Positions 29,626 through 39,300 of a stretch of 64,000 nucleotides of DNA are shown one piece after another (the stretch's first letter is position 1; each line of letters starts with the position of its first letter). The notes under the pieces were generated by a model, which was not told the DNA's origin, did no database searches, and saw nothing but the letters and a program-made list of their open reading frames with translations. The translations under genes and the position numbers were made by a program. The stretch covers positions 2,418,001 through 2,482,000 of the forward strand of contig NZ_AP022603.1 in assembly GCF_010726955.1 (NCBI RefSeq). Reading direction: 5' to 3'. The stretch comes from Mycolicibacterium fallax. GTDB taxonomy: Bacteria > Actinomycetota > Actinomycetes > Mycobacteriales > Mycobacteriaceae.

Positions 29626-29712
29626 GCGGCGTGCGCTTCGCCGCAGAAGAGGACGGCGGCGTGCAGTTCGCCGCAGAGAGGGCCGCGGCGTGCAGTTCGC
29701 CGCAGAGAGGGC
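29626..29712 (+). repeat. Triplicated 29-30-base leader repeat carrying ribosome-site sequence
   Basis: Three head-to-tail copies start at 29626, 29656 and 29685. The shared core is GCGGCGTGC(G/A)(C/G)TTCGCCGCAG, and each copy ends in a purine run (AGAAGAGG or AGAGAGGG). The last copy's AGAGAGGG sits immediately before the GTG start at 29716, acting as its ribosome site. Each unit can fold as a small GCGGCG/CGCCGC hairpin. Confidence 0.8.
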
Positions 29713-29715
29713 ACT

Positions 29716-30540
29716 GTGACTGCACCGGACCGACTGACCGCACTGTCCGCGCGGGTCAGTGCGCTGACCGGGCAGCAACTGCGCCCGGACCAACTCGACA
29801 CCGTCGTTGCGCGCGCCTTCCAGCACGGCATCGATCTCCAGGACGACGGGCAACTGCGCGCGCTGGTCGGCGGGCTCGCCGCCGGATTCACCGCACCGGT
29901 CAGCACCCCGCCGCTCCACCAGGCACCCACACCGCAGCCGCACTACCCGTACTACCCACCGGCCGGCCACCCGCAGCCCACCCAGGGCTGGCCGGCACCC
30001 GCCACACCGACCCGACGGCCGGCCGGGTTCATGGCGGCGGGCATCCTCATCGTGCTGGGAGCGATGGTTGGAGCCGCGGGAGGCGTCCTGATCCACCTCC
30101 GCGGTATCGCCCTGCCGTCGGCGAGCTCACTGGCGCTTGCCGCGGCGTTTCTGCTGATCGCCCTGAGTGCGACGTCCGGGGCCACCAAGGCGATCGCCGC
30201 CGTCGCCGCGGTATCCGCCGGTGCGGGTCTGGCGGTGGCCATCGCAGCGCAACCGCTCTACCACATGCTGCCGTTTCCCCGGTTGCTGTTTGCGCTGCCG
30301 GGGATCGCCCTGGCCGTCGCCGTCCTGGTGCTCGGCATCACCGGGCGCTCGCATTTCGGCACCTTCGGGATGGTCGCCGGGATCGGCTACGCCGTCGTCG
30401 ACGCCGTGGGATCGGTGCTCAACCTCATCGGCATGAGCTACAGCGCCTGGATAATCCCCTCTCTGATCGCCCTGCTGTTCCTGGTGCTGTTCGGCATCGC
30501 CGTCCTGCTCGGCCGCGTCCCCGCAGAGGAACCAGCGTGA
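29716..30540 (+). CDS. Multi-pass membrane protein with conserved N-terminal module, copy 1
   Basis: 274 aa. Residues 1-52 form a soluble module (TALSARVSALTGQQLRPDQL ... DDGQLRALVGGL), followed by a Pro/Tyr/His-rich linker (about 60-100) and five or six hydrophobic helices. The next gene encodes a paralogue with the same three-part build. Function and family not recognised. GTG start is set by AGAGAGGG in the leader repeat. Its stop overlaps the next start as GTGA. Confidence 0.7.
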   Translation: MTAPDRLTALSARVSALTGQQLRPDQLDTVVARAFQHGIDLQDDGQLRALVGGLAAGFTAPVSTPPLHQAPTPQPHYPYYPPAGHPQPTQGWPAPATPTRRPAGFMAAGILIVLGAMVGAAGGVLIHLRGIALPSASSLALAAAFLLIALSATSGATKAIAAVAAVSAGAGLAVAIAAQPLYHMLPFPRLLFALPGIALAVAVLVLGITGRSHFGTFGMVAGIGYAVVDAVGSVLNLIGMSYSAWIIPSLIALLFLVLFGIAVLLGRVPAEEPA

Positions 30541-31496
30541 GCGCCCCGGATCCGCTGACCGCCCTCGGCCAGCGCGTCACCGCCCTGACCGGCCGCGACC
30601 TGCGCCGCGACCAGCTGGAAACGGTGATCACCCGCGCCTTCGAGCACGACCTCAACCTCGGCGACGACGCCCAGCTACGCGCCCTGGTGGCCGGGCTGCC
30701 GGCCGGTGACTCCGCGCAGCCGCCGATCTCCCATGCGCCGCCACCCCCGGCCTGGGGCCACCCGAATCCCACGCCGGCCCACCCGCAGCCCGGCTACCCG
30801 CAGCCCGGCTGCCCGCAGCCGGCCCACCCGGCCCAACCCTGGGCCGGGCATCCCCCGGCCCCGGCCCCGCCAGTAACGCCGATGCGACGCCCGGCGGCGT
30901 TCCCCGTGGCCGGGCCGCTGCTCGCGGCGGGCGTCATCGCCGCGCTGACCGCGAGCGACGGAGCGCTGAACTACCGCAACGGTCATCTCGTCCTCGACCA
31001 CCTGATGCTGTTCGGGCTGAGCTTTCTGCTGCCGGCCGCCGCGTTTGCGCTGGTCGCCTACGGTGCGCGCCCCGCCGGGCAGGGCCTGGCCAGGCGGGCC
31101 GCGCTGGTGGCCGCGGCGGCAATACTGGTCACCCTGGCGACGATGTTCGCATCGTTCCTCATCCCGAACAGCCCTACGATCGTCCTGCCCGCGGTGCTGC
31201 CGGGCATCGCCAACCTGGTATTCGCGGTCACCCTGGTGGTGTTCGCCGCCCGTTGCCGGCCGATCTTCCGGATGATCGGGGTGCTCACCGGAACCGTCGC
31301 GGGCATCCTCGGGCTGGGCCTGCCGATCCTGCTGCTCGTGGCCGCATGGCAGTACAGCCTGCTACCTCCGGTGCTCTTCAATGTGCTGGTGGGGTCCTGG
31401 CTGGTCGCCCAGCTGTTTCTGCTGATCTTCGCGATCACGGTCACCCGCGGCCGGCTGCCGCGCCACGCCGATCCGGCCCGGCCCGGCCCAGCATGA
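30537..31496 (+). CDS. Multi-pass membrane protein with conserved N-terminal module, copy 2
   Basis: 319 aa. The N-terminal 50 residues (TALGQRVTALTGRDLRRDQL ... DDAQLRALVAGL) match copy 1 closely, the linker is Pro/His-rich with YPQPG-type repeats, and about six hydrophobic helices follow, ending in a basic tail. The helices are less similar to copy 1 than the N-terminal module. GTG at 30537 overlaps the upstream stop; the stop overlaps the next ATG as ATGA, so three genes are translationally chained. No known function. Confidence 0.7.
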   Translation: MSAPDPLTALGQRVTALTGRDLRRDQLETVITRAFEHDLNLGDDAQLRALVAGLPAGDSAQPPISHAPPPPAWGHPNPTPAHPQPGYPQPGCPQPAHPAQPWAGHPPAPAPPVTPMRRPAAFPVAGPLLAAGVIAALTASDGALNYRNGHLVLDHLMLFGLSFLLPAAAFALVAYGARPAGQGLARRAALVAAAAILVTLATMFASFLIPNSPTIVLPAVLPGIANLVFAVTLVVFAARCRPIFRMIGVLTGTVAGILGLGLPILLLVAAWQYSLLPPVLFNVLVGSWLVAQLFLLIFAITVTRGRLPRHADPARPGPA

Positions 31497-32152
31497 TCTC
31501 CAGACTGCTCGGCGAGCTCGCCCCGCTGGCGCTGGTGATCGCCCTGTCGCCGCTGTCGATCATCCCGGCGGTCCTGGTGCTGCACGGTCCGCAACCCCGG
31601 GCCCGCGGCCTGGCGTTCCTGTCCGGCTGGCTCGTCGGCCTCACCGCGCTGACCGCGGCGGCCATCGGGGCCTCGGGCCTGCTCGGCGGGTTGCACGAGG
31701 AGCCGCCGGCCTGGGCGTCCTGGGTCCGCATCGGGGTGGGCGCCGCGCTGATCGCCTTCGGCCTGTTCCGCTGGTTCACCCGGCACCGCCGGCCACACCA
31801 GCTGCCCGGCCTTCGGCACCTGAACGATTCCTCGCCGGTGCGGCTCGCCGGCATCGGGGCGCTGCTGACCGTCGCCAACGTCAAGGTGCTGTTCATCTGC
31901 GCCGCGGCGGGTTTGGCGATCGGCAGTGCGGGCCCGGACATCGACATCGTCGTCGCCGCGGCGGCGTTCGTGGCGGTCGCGTCGTCCACCGTCGCGGTGC
32001 CGATCCTGGGCTACGCACTGTCCGGCAAGCGGCTGGACCCGTCGCTGACTCTGCTGCGGGAGCGGATGGAACGGCACAGCGCGGCGCTGGTCGCGGTCAT
32101 CCTGATCGTCATCGGCGCCATGCTGCTCTACAAGGGACTGCACGGCCGGTAG
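31493..32152 (+). CDS. GAP/Sap-type membrane protein (LysE-like exporter fold)
   Basis: 219 aa with six hydrophobic helices. The start ELAPLALVIALSPLSIIPAVLVL and the middle NVKVLFICAAAGLAIG match the GAP family (Sap, 'sulfolipid-1 addressing protein'-like), members of which are linked to glycopeptidolipid or sulfolipid transport in mycobacteria. ATG at 31493 overlaps the preceding stop by 4 bases. Chained with the paralogous pair, it suggests all three act in envelope-lipid transport (inference). Confidence 0.8.
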   Translation: MISRLLGELAPLALVIALSPLSIIPAVLVLHGPQPRARGLAFLSGWLVGLTALTAAAIGASGLLGGLHEEPPAWASWVRIGVGAALIAFGLFRWFTRHRRPHQLPGLRHLNDSSPVRLAGIGALLTVANVKVLFICAAAGLAIGSAGPDIDIVVAAAAFVAVASSTVAVPILGYALSGKRLDPSLTLLRERMERHSAALVAVILIVIGAMLLYKGLHGR

Positions 32153-32249
32153 CCCGCGCCGCGCAACCCGTGCCGCTACCGCGTCCGAGGTGCCGGCGCG
32201 GTGGTGGTTCGCCACGATCGGGGCAATCCCCGGTCGCTACCATCACCGG

Positions 32250-33407
32250 GTGGGACTCGATGACCGGAATGCGCTGGCGACCCTGCGTGCGGCGTTCACC
32301 GGCCCGGACAGCGACGAGGTGATCGGCCGGATCTTCACCTGCTGGTTCGCCCTGGACCCCGAGATCCGTGATCTGTTCGGCGCCGACATGACCGACCAGC
32401 GCCGCACCTTCGGCCGGGTGCTGGATTGGCTGCTCGGCGAGTTCATCGCCCAGCGCGCCGACGAACCGGTGTCGCTGCTGGCCCAGCTCGGCCGGGACCA
32501 CCGCAAGTACGGGGCGACCAAACAGCATTACGAGACGATCGCCCACGCGTTGTTCGCGACCTGGGCCGCCGAGCTCGGCGAGCTGTGGACCGGCCCGGTC
32601 GAGGAGACCGCCCGCGACGTGGTGAACCTGATCGCCGGCGTGATGATCGGCGCCGCCGACGCCGAGGGCGGCCCCGCCTGGTGGGAGGGCACCGTGGTCG
32701 AGCTGCACCGGGTGTCCCGCGACATCGCGGTGGTCCGGCTGATCCTGGACCGGCCGCTGGACTATCAGCCCGGCCAGTACGTCAACGTGCAGGTCCCCCA
32801 GGTGCCGCGCAGCTGGCGCTACCTGTCACCGGCGATGCCGCCGGACCCCGAGGGCCGCATCGAGTTCCACATCCGTTCGGTCTCCGGCGGGATGGTCAGC
32901 AACGCGATCGTCGACGAGACCCAGATCGGCGACCGCTGGCGGATATCCAGCGCGCACGGCGGCCTGGAAGTGGACCGCGACGGCGGTGACGTGCTGATGG
33001 TCGCCGGCAGCACCGGGCTGGCCCCGCTGCGGGCGATCATCATGGACCTGTGCCGATTCGGCGAAAACCCTCGGGTGCACCTGTTTTTCGGCGGCCGCTA
33101 CCCGTGCGAGCTCTACGATCTGCGCACCCTGTGGGAGCTGGCCGCCGCCAACCCGTGGCTGTCGGTGACCCCGGTCTCGGAGTACAACACCGATCCGCCG
33201 TGGGCCGCGGACTATCCCGACGTGGCCCCGCCGCGGGGACTGCACGTGCGACAGAAGGGGCTGCTGCCGGAGGTGGTCAGCAGCTACGGCGGTTGGGGTG
33301 ATCGGCAGATCCTGATCAGCGGCAGCCGCGCGATGATCGCGGCGACCCGGGAGGCACTGATCGCCAAGGGTGCCGCGGCGCAGCGGATCCAGCACGACCC
33401 GGTCTGA
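32250..33407 (+). CDS. Flavohaemoprotein-like globin-reductase (Rv0385-like)
   Basis: 385 aa. Globin domain (residues about 1-135) fused to an FAD/NAD reductase domain: WRYLSPAMPP corresponds to the FAD-binding RxYS-type motif, VAGSTGLAPLRAII to the NAD(P) pyrophosphate loop, and ISGSRAM near the end. This is the mycobacterial type II flavohaemoglobin; for the M. tuberculosis member a D-lactate-oxidising activity rather than efficient NO dioxygenation has been reported (recalled). TACCAT just upstream of the GTG at 32250 suggests a leaderless start. Its stop abuts the hspR stop. Confidence 0.87.
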   Translation: MGLDDRNALATLRAAFTGPDSDEVIGRIFTCWFALDPEIRDLFGADMTDQRRTFGRVLDWLLGEFIAQRADEPVSLLAQLGRDHRKYGATKQHYETIAHALFATWAAELGELWTGPVEETARDVVNLIAGVMIGAADAEGGPAWWEGTVVELHRVSRDIAVVRLILDRPLDYQPGQYVNVQVPQVPRSWRYLSPAMPPDPEGRIEFHIRSVSGGMVSNAIVDETQIGDRWRISSAHGGLEVDRDGGDVLMVAGSTGLAPLRAIIMDLCRFGENPRVHLFFGGRYPCELYDLRTLWELAAANPWLSVTPVSEYNTDPPWAADYPDVAPPRGLHVRQKGLLPEVVSSYGGWGDRQILISGSRAMIAATREALIAKGAAAQRIQHDPV

Positions 33408-33788
33408 TCACGACGTCCTGCGGTCCCGCGGCTTCCAGACCACCAGCGCGGTGCCCGGGCCCGACGCGCGGCGAACCGACCGTGCGGCCTCGAGCTCGGC
33501 GGCCATCTCGCGCAGCCGATCCTGCAGTGCCTCAACCTGGTTGGTCAGTTCGATGATTCGCTTGATCCCGGCCAGGTTGACACCGTCGCGCTGGGACAGT
33601 CGCTGCACTTCGCGCAGCAGCTCCACGTCGCGCTCCGAATAGCGGCGGCCGCCGCCGGAACTGCGTTGCGGCCGAACCAAACCCAGCCGGTCATAGGTGC
33701 GCAGGGTCTGCGCGTGCATGCCGGCCAGTTCGGCGGCCACCGAGATCAGGAAGGTACGGGTTTCACCACGAGATTCCGGATTGGTCAT
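33408..33788 (-). CDS. hspR: Heat-shock repressor HspR (MerR family)
   Basis: 126 aa. MerR-type winged HTH at residues 13-80 (LISVAAELAGMHAQTLRTYDRLGLV ... GGRRYSERDVELL) and a coiled-coil helix (EALQDRLREMAAELEAA). Represses dnaK and clpB at HAIR elements with DnaK as co-repressor (family knowledge). Last gene of dnaK-grpE-dnaJ-hspR, six bases after dnaJ, so it is autoregulated; all three HAIR candidates are in this window. Confidence 0.95.
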   Translation of the reverse strand: MTNPESRGETRTFLISVAAELAGMHAQTLRTYDRLGLVRPQRSSGGGRRYSERDVELLREVQRLSQRDGVNLAGIKRIIELTNQVEALQDRLREMAAELEAARSVRRASGPGTALVVWKPRDRRTS

Positions 33789-33794
33789 CGCCCG

Positions 33795-34988
33795 TCACAT
33801 CCTGTTCCCGGCCCATCCCGCGCGCGGGTCGAACCCGCTGGCCTTCTCCGCGGCGGCATAGGCCTCCAGCGCCTCAAGCGCCTCGCCCTCCAGGTTGGTC
33901 GGCACCGCGACCTTCACCGTCACCAGCAGGTCACCGCATCCGCCGCTGCGCTTGGGCACGCCGCGGCCACGGACCCGCAGGATCCGGCCGTCCGCGGTGC
34001 CCTTGGGCACCCGGACACCGACCCGGCCGTCCAGGGTGGGCACCGAAAGCGTGGTGCCCAGCGCGAGTTCGGCGAAGCCGACCGGGATGGTGAGCTTCAG
34101 GTCGTCGCCGTCGCGGCTGAACACCTTGTCCTGGCGCACGTGCACCGTGACATACAGGTCACCCGACGGCGCGCCGCGCAGGCCCGCCTCGCCCTGGCCG
34201 GCCAGCCGAATCCGCTGACCGTTCTCGACACCCGGGGGGATCCGGACGTTGATGGTCCGGGTCCGAGTGGTGACCCCGCTGCCGTGGCACTCACCGCACG
34301 GGTTCTCGATGATGGAACCGCTGCCGCGGCAATCGGTGCACGGTTCGGAAAATCCGAACGCGCCCTGATTGTGGTTGACGACGCCGGCGCCGTTGCAGGA
34401 GGCGCACACCTTCGGGCTGGTACCCGGCCGGGCACCGCTGCCGTGGCAGTTGGTGCACGGCGCCGGACTGGTCAGCCGCAGCGGCATGGCCACACCCTTG
34501 GCGGCCTCGACGAAGTCCAGTTCGGTCTCGGTCTCCAGGTCCTTGCCGCGGCGGGGCCGGCTCGGGCGCGGCTGGGCACCGCGGCCGAACAGCCCGCCGA
34601 ACAGATCCCCGATGTTGGCGCCGCCGGACTCACCGGCCGCGTTGAACAGATCACCGAGGTCGAATTCGGCTCCGTCGGAACCGAATCCGCCACCGAACCG
34701 TCCCCCGCCAGCACCGCCGTTGAACCGGCGCCCAAAGCCGCCGCCCCCACCGGCGAACAGCCGTCGGGTCTCGTCGTACTCCTTGCGCTTGGCCGGATCG
34801 GTCAGCACGTCCTTGGCCTCGGAGGCGGCCTTGTACTTCTCCTCGGCCGCGGCGTTCCCGGGATTGCGGTCCGGGTGGTGCTCGGCGAGGACCTTGCGGG
34901 CGGCCCGCTTGATGTCGTCCTGGGTGGCGTCGGAGGCGACGCCCAATTCGGAGTAGAAGTCCTTCTCAACCCATTCACGCTGGGCCAT
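33795..34988 (-). CDS. dnaJ: Co-chaperone DnaJ (DnaJ1)
   Basis: 397 aa. J-domain (residues 8-75) with HPD in EHHPDRNPG, a Gly/Phe-rich region (about 85-140), a zinc-finger domain with four CxxCxGxG-type motifs (CTNCHGSG, CASCNGAG, CTDCRGSG, CGECHGSG) and C-terminal substrate domains. Stimulates DnaK ATPase and delivers clients. Third gene of the chaperone operon, 47 bases after grpE. Confidence 0.97.
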   Translation of the reverse strand: MAQREWVEKDFYSELGVASDATQDDIKRAARKVLAEHHPDRNPGNAAAEEKYKAASEAKDVLTDPAKRKEYDETRRLFAGGGGGFGRRFNGGAGGGRFGGGFGSDGAEFDLGDLFNAAGESGGANIGDLFGGLFGRGAQPRPSRPRRGKDLETETELDFVEAAKGVAMPLRLTSPAPCTNCHGSGARPGTSPKVCASCNGAGVVNHNQGAFGFSEPCTDCRGSGSIIENPCGECHGSGVTTRTRTINVRIPPGVENGQRIRLAGQGEAGLRGAPSGDLYVTVHVRQDKVFSRDGDDLKLTIPVGFAELALGTTLSVPTLDGRVGVRVPKGTADGRILRVRGRGVPKRSGGCGDLLVTVKVAVPTNLEGEALEALEAYAAAEKASGFDPRAGWAGNRM

Positions 34989-35035
34989 CGGGCGTCACCT
35001 CCTTACCTGTCTTCATCTGAATGTTCGTCTCTCGC

Positions 35036-35628
35036 TTATGAATCCGCGGGCGCATCGGCACCCGATTCCGGGGTGTCACCGCCGACGGCGTCGACGACGG
35101 CGACCATCGCGTGCCGCAGCAGCTGCTCGCCGAGCTTGTAGCCCTTGCGCATCACGGTGCCCAGCACCGGGGCCAAACCATCGCCCTCGTGCTGAACCGC
35201 CTCGTGCAGCTCCGGATCGAACTCGTCGCCCTGCTCGCCGAATTCACTGAGGCCCAACCCCTTCAGGGTCGAGACCAGCTTGTCGCCGACGGCCTTGAGC
35301 GGCCCGGACTCCAGGTCCCCGTGCTCGCGGGCCCGGTCCAGGTCGTCGATGATCGGCAGCAGCTGGGCGACGACGACGGCCTTGGCCCGGTCGATCGCCA
35401 CCTGCTGGTCACGCAGCGAGCGCTTGCGGTAGTTGGCGAAGTCGGCCTGCACGCGCTGCAGGTCGGCCAGCAGCTCGGCTGCCGCATCGTTCGGCGTCTC
35501 CTCGGCGGCCGCCTCCGGCTCCGGCCCACTGGGGGCCGGGCCGGAGGCTGCCTCGCGAGATTCCCCGGTCTGGGGATCGATACGCCGCTTGTCGGTGATG
35601 GTCACCGGCTCGTGCGAATCGTTCTCAC

Positions 35629-35632
<4 letters not shown>
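35036..35632 (-). CDS. grpE: Nucleotide exchange factor GrpE
   Basis: 198 aa. Acidic N-terminal tail, long paired helix ([19 protein letters not shown]) and the C-terminal beta domain with [12 protein letters not shown] and [18 protein letters not shown]. Releases ADP from DnaK. GTG start at 35632 overlaps the dnaK stop as GTGA. Confidence 0.96.
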
Positions 35633-37488
<1,856 letters not shown>

Positions 37489-37518
37489 AGTTACTGCCTC
37501 CTGAATAGCATGGGTGGA

Positions 37519-37539
37519 TCTGAGTGAACCGCACTCAAG
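37519..37539 (-). promoter_or_regulatory. HAIR element 1 of the dnaK operon
   Basis: TCTGAGT-N7-ACTCAAG. The right half is a perfect match to CTTGAGT-N7-ACTCAAG; the left half has two mismatches. It starts 31 bases upstream of the dnaK ATG. Confidence 0.83.
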
Positions 37540-37572
37540 ACTGCTCCCGGATCGGCCGGTTGTCAAACCAGA

Positions 37573-37593
37573 GTTGAGCCGATATCACTCATG
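37573..37593 (-). promoter_or_regulatory. HAIR element 2 of the dnaK operon
   Basis: GTTGAGC-N7-ACTCATG, same seven-base spacing, 54 bases from element 1 (about five helical turns, same face). Probably the stronger partner for cooperative HspR binding. Confidence 0.8.
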
Positions 37594-37765
37594 TTGTCAT
37601 GGGGGTCAACCGTGGGGTTTGCGGATTCATTCCCGGTTCCGGCGAAAATTCTCCCGACCGGCGGCACGGCCGCCGCCTCACGACTTGATAAACAACACTC
37701 GCCCCACCCGCCTCAACCGTCACGGGCCGGGTAACCTGGCGGCAAGGTCCAAGGAGAGCCGTCAG

Positions 37766-38338
37766 GTGCGCACATTCAACTCCCGGCTGGCGCTGGCCGG
37801 CGTCAGCGTCGTCGTCGCCGCGCTGACCGGCTGCAGCACCGTCATCGACGGCACCCCGAGCTGCCCGGGCTGCGGCATCAACGCCGAACCGGAATTCCGC
37901 ACCCCACGCCCGTCGGCCACCCCGCCGCCGGTCACCGCCGCGCCGTCCAGCGCGGTCCCCTCGCCGGCGCCCGGACCGACCGCACCGGCCCCCGGCGCCC
38001 AGACCCTGCCCGCCGACGAGTCCGGCTACGTGTTCATCCAGACCAAATCCGGCCAGACCCGCTGCCAGCTGAACGCGACCGAGGTCGGCTGCGAATCGCA
38101 GTTCTCCAACGCCCCCACCGTCGAGGGCGGCCAGGCCAACGGCGTCAGCGTCACCAGCGGCGGCGCGCTGCGCTGGGTGCTGGGCAACCTGGGCGCGATC
38201 CCCGCCGTCACCCTCGACTACGCCACCTACCGTGCGGTGGGCTGGACGATCGTCGCCGATTCCACCGGCACCCGGTTCACCAACGACGGCACCGGCCGCG
38301 GCATGACCGTCTCCACCGAGGGTGCCGAGGCCTTCTGA
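37766..38338 (+). CDS. lpqJ: Lipoprotein LpqJ
   Basis: 190 aa with lipobox ALTGC (Cys about residue 24), a Pro/Thr/Ala-rich spacer (residues 45-82) and a C-terminal domain YVFIQTKSGQTRCQLNATEV ... TNDGTGRGMTV with two Cys. Anchored outside the membrane. It matches LpqJ (Rv0344c), which also neighbours the ini genes in M. tuberculosis; function unknown. AAGGAGAG precedes the GTG at 37766. Divergent from dnaK. Confidence 0.82.
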   Translation: MRTFNSRLALAGVSVVVAALTGCSTVIDGTPSCPGCGINAEPEFRTPRPSATPPPVTAAPSSAVPSPAPGPTAPAPGAQTLPADESGYVFIQTKSGQTRCQLNATEVGCESQFSNAPTVEGGQANGVSVTSGGALRWVLGNLGAIPAVTLDYATYRAVGWTIVADSTGTRFTNDGTGRGMTVSTEGAEAF

Positions 38339-38366
38339 GCGTCGCCGCGGCCCCTAAGCTGACCGG

Positions 38367-39299
38367 GTGGACTTCCGGGTATTCGTCGAACCGCAGCAGG
38401 GTGCCGGCTATTCCGACCAACTCGCCGTCGCGCAGGCCGCCGAATCACTGGGCTACTCGGCCTTCTTCCGCTCCGATCACTACGTTGCGATGAGCGGCGA
38501 CGGGCTGCCCGGCCCGACCGATTCCTGGATCACCCTGGGTGCGCTGGCCCGCGAGACCACCCGGATCCGGCTGGGCACCATGGTCACCTCCGCCACCTTC
38601 CGGCACCCCGGCCCGCTGGCCATCTCGGTGGCCCAGGTCGACCAGATGAGCGACGGCCGGGTGGAGTTCGGCATCGGCGCCGGCTGGTTCGAACGCGAAC
38701 ACCAGGCCTACGCCATCCCGTTCCCGCCGCTGGGCGAGCGCTTCGACCGGCTGCAGGAGCAGCTCGACATCGTCACCGGGCTGTGGGACACCCCCACCGG
38801 GTCGACGTTCGACTACTCCGGTCGGCACTACTCGATCCTCGACTCCCCCGCGCTGCCCAAGCCCGCGCAGCGGCCGCGCCCGCCGATCATCATCGGCGGC
38901 ACCGGCCCCCGGCGCACGCCCGCGCTGGCCGCCCGCTACGCCGACGAGTTCAACGTGCCCTTCGACACCGTCGAGACGATCAGCACCCAGTTCGGCCGGG
39001 TCGCCGACGCGGTGGCCGCGGCCGGCCGCGAGCCCGACTCGATGACCTATTCGGCCTGCTTCGTGGTGGCCGCGGGCCGCGACGACGCCGAGGTCGCCCG
39101 GCGCGCCGCCGCGATCGGGCGCGACCTGGACGAACTGCGCAGCAACACCCCGCTGGTCGGCACCCCCGCCGAGATCGTCGACCGGCTGGCGCCGTTCGCC
39201 GAGGCCGGCGTGCAGCGGGTGTATCTACAGGTCCTCGACCTGGCCGACCTGGACCACCTGGCGCTGTTCTACGACGGGGTGGCCGCCCAGCTGCGCTGA
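38367..39299 (+). CDS. Luciferase-like F420-dependent oxidoreductase
   Basis: 310 aa TIM-barrel protein, TIGR03560-like. Visible: RLGTMVTSATFRHPGPLA, VEFGIGAGWFEREH and PIIIGGTGPRRTPALAARYADEFN. Likely uses F420H2; substrate unknown. TAAGCT then GACCGG precedes the GTG at 38367, suggesting a leaderless message. Only 28 bases from lpqJ. Not the Fgd1 type: its N-terminus and spacing differ. Confidence 0.85.
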   Translation: MDFRVFVEPQQGAGYSDQLAVAQAAESLGYSAFFRSDHYVAMSGDGLPGPTDSWITLGALARETTRIRLGTMVTSATFRHPGPLAISVAQVDQMSDGRVEFGIGAGWFEREHQAYAIPFPPLGERFDRLQEQLDIVTGLWDTPTGSTFDYSGRHYSILDSPALPKPAQRPRPPIIIGGTGPRRTPALAARYADEFNVPFDTVETISTQFGRVADAVAAAGREPDSMTYSACFVVAAGRDDAEVARRAAAIGRDLDELRSNTPLVGTPAEIVDRLAPFAEAGVQRVYLQVLDLADLDHLALFYDGVAAQLR

Positions 39300-39300
39300 G

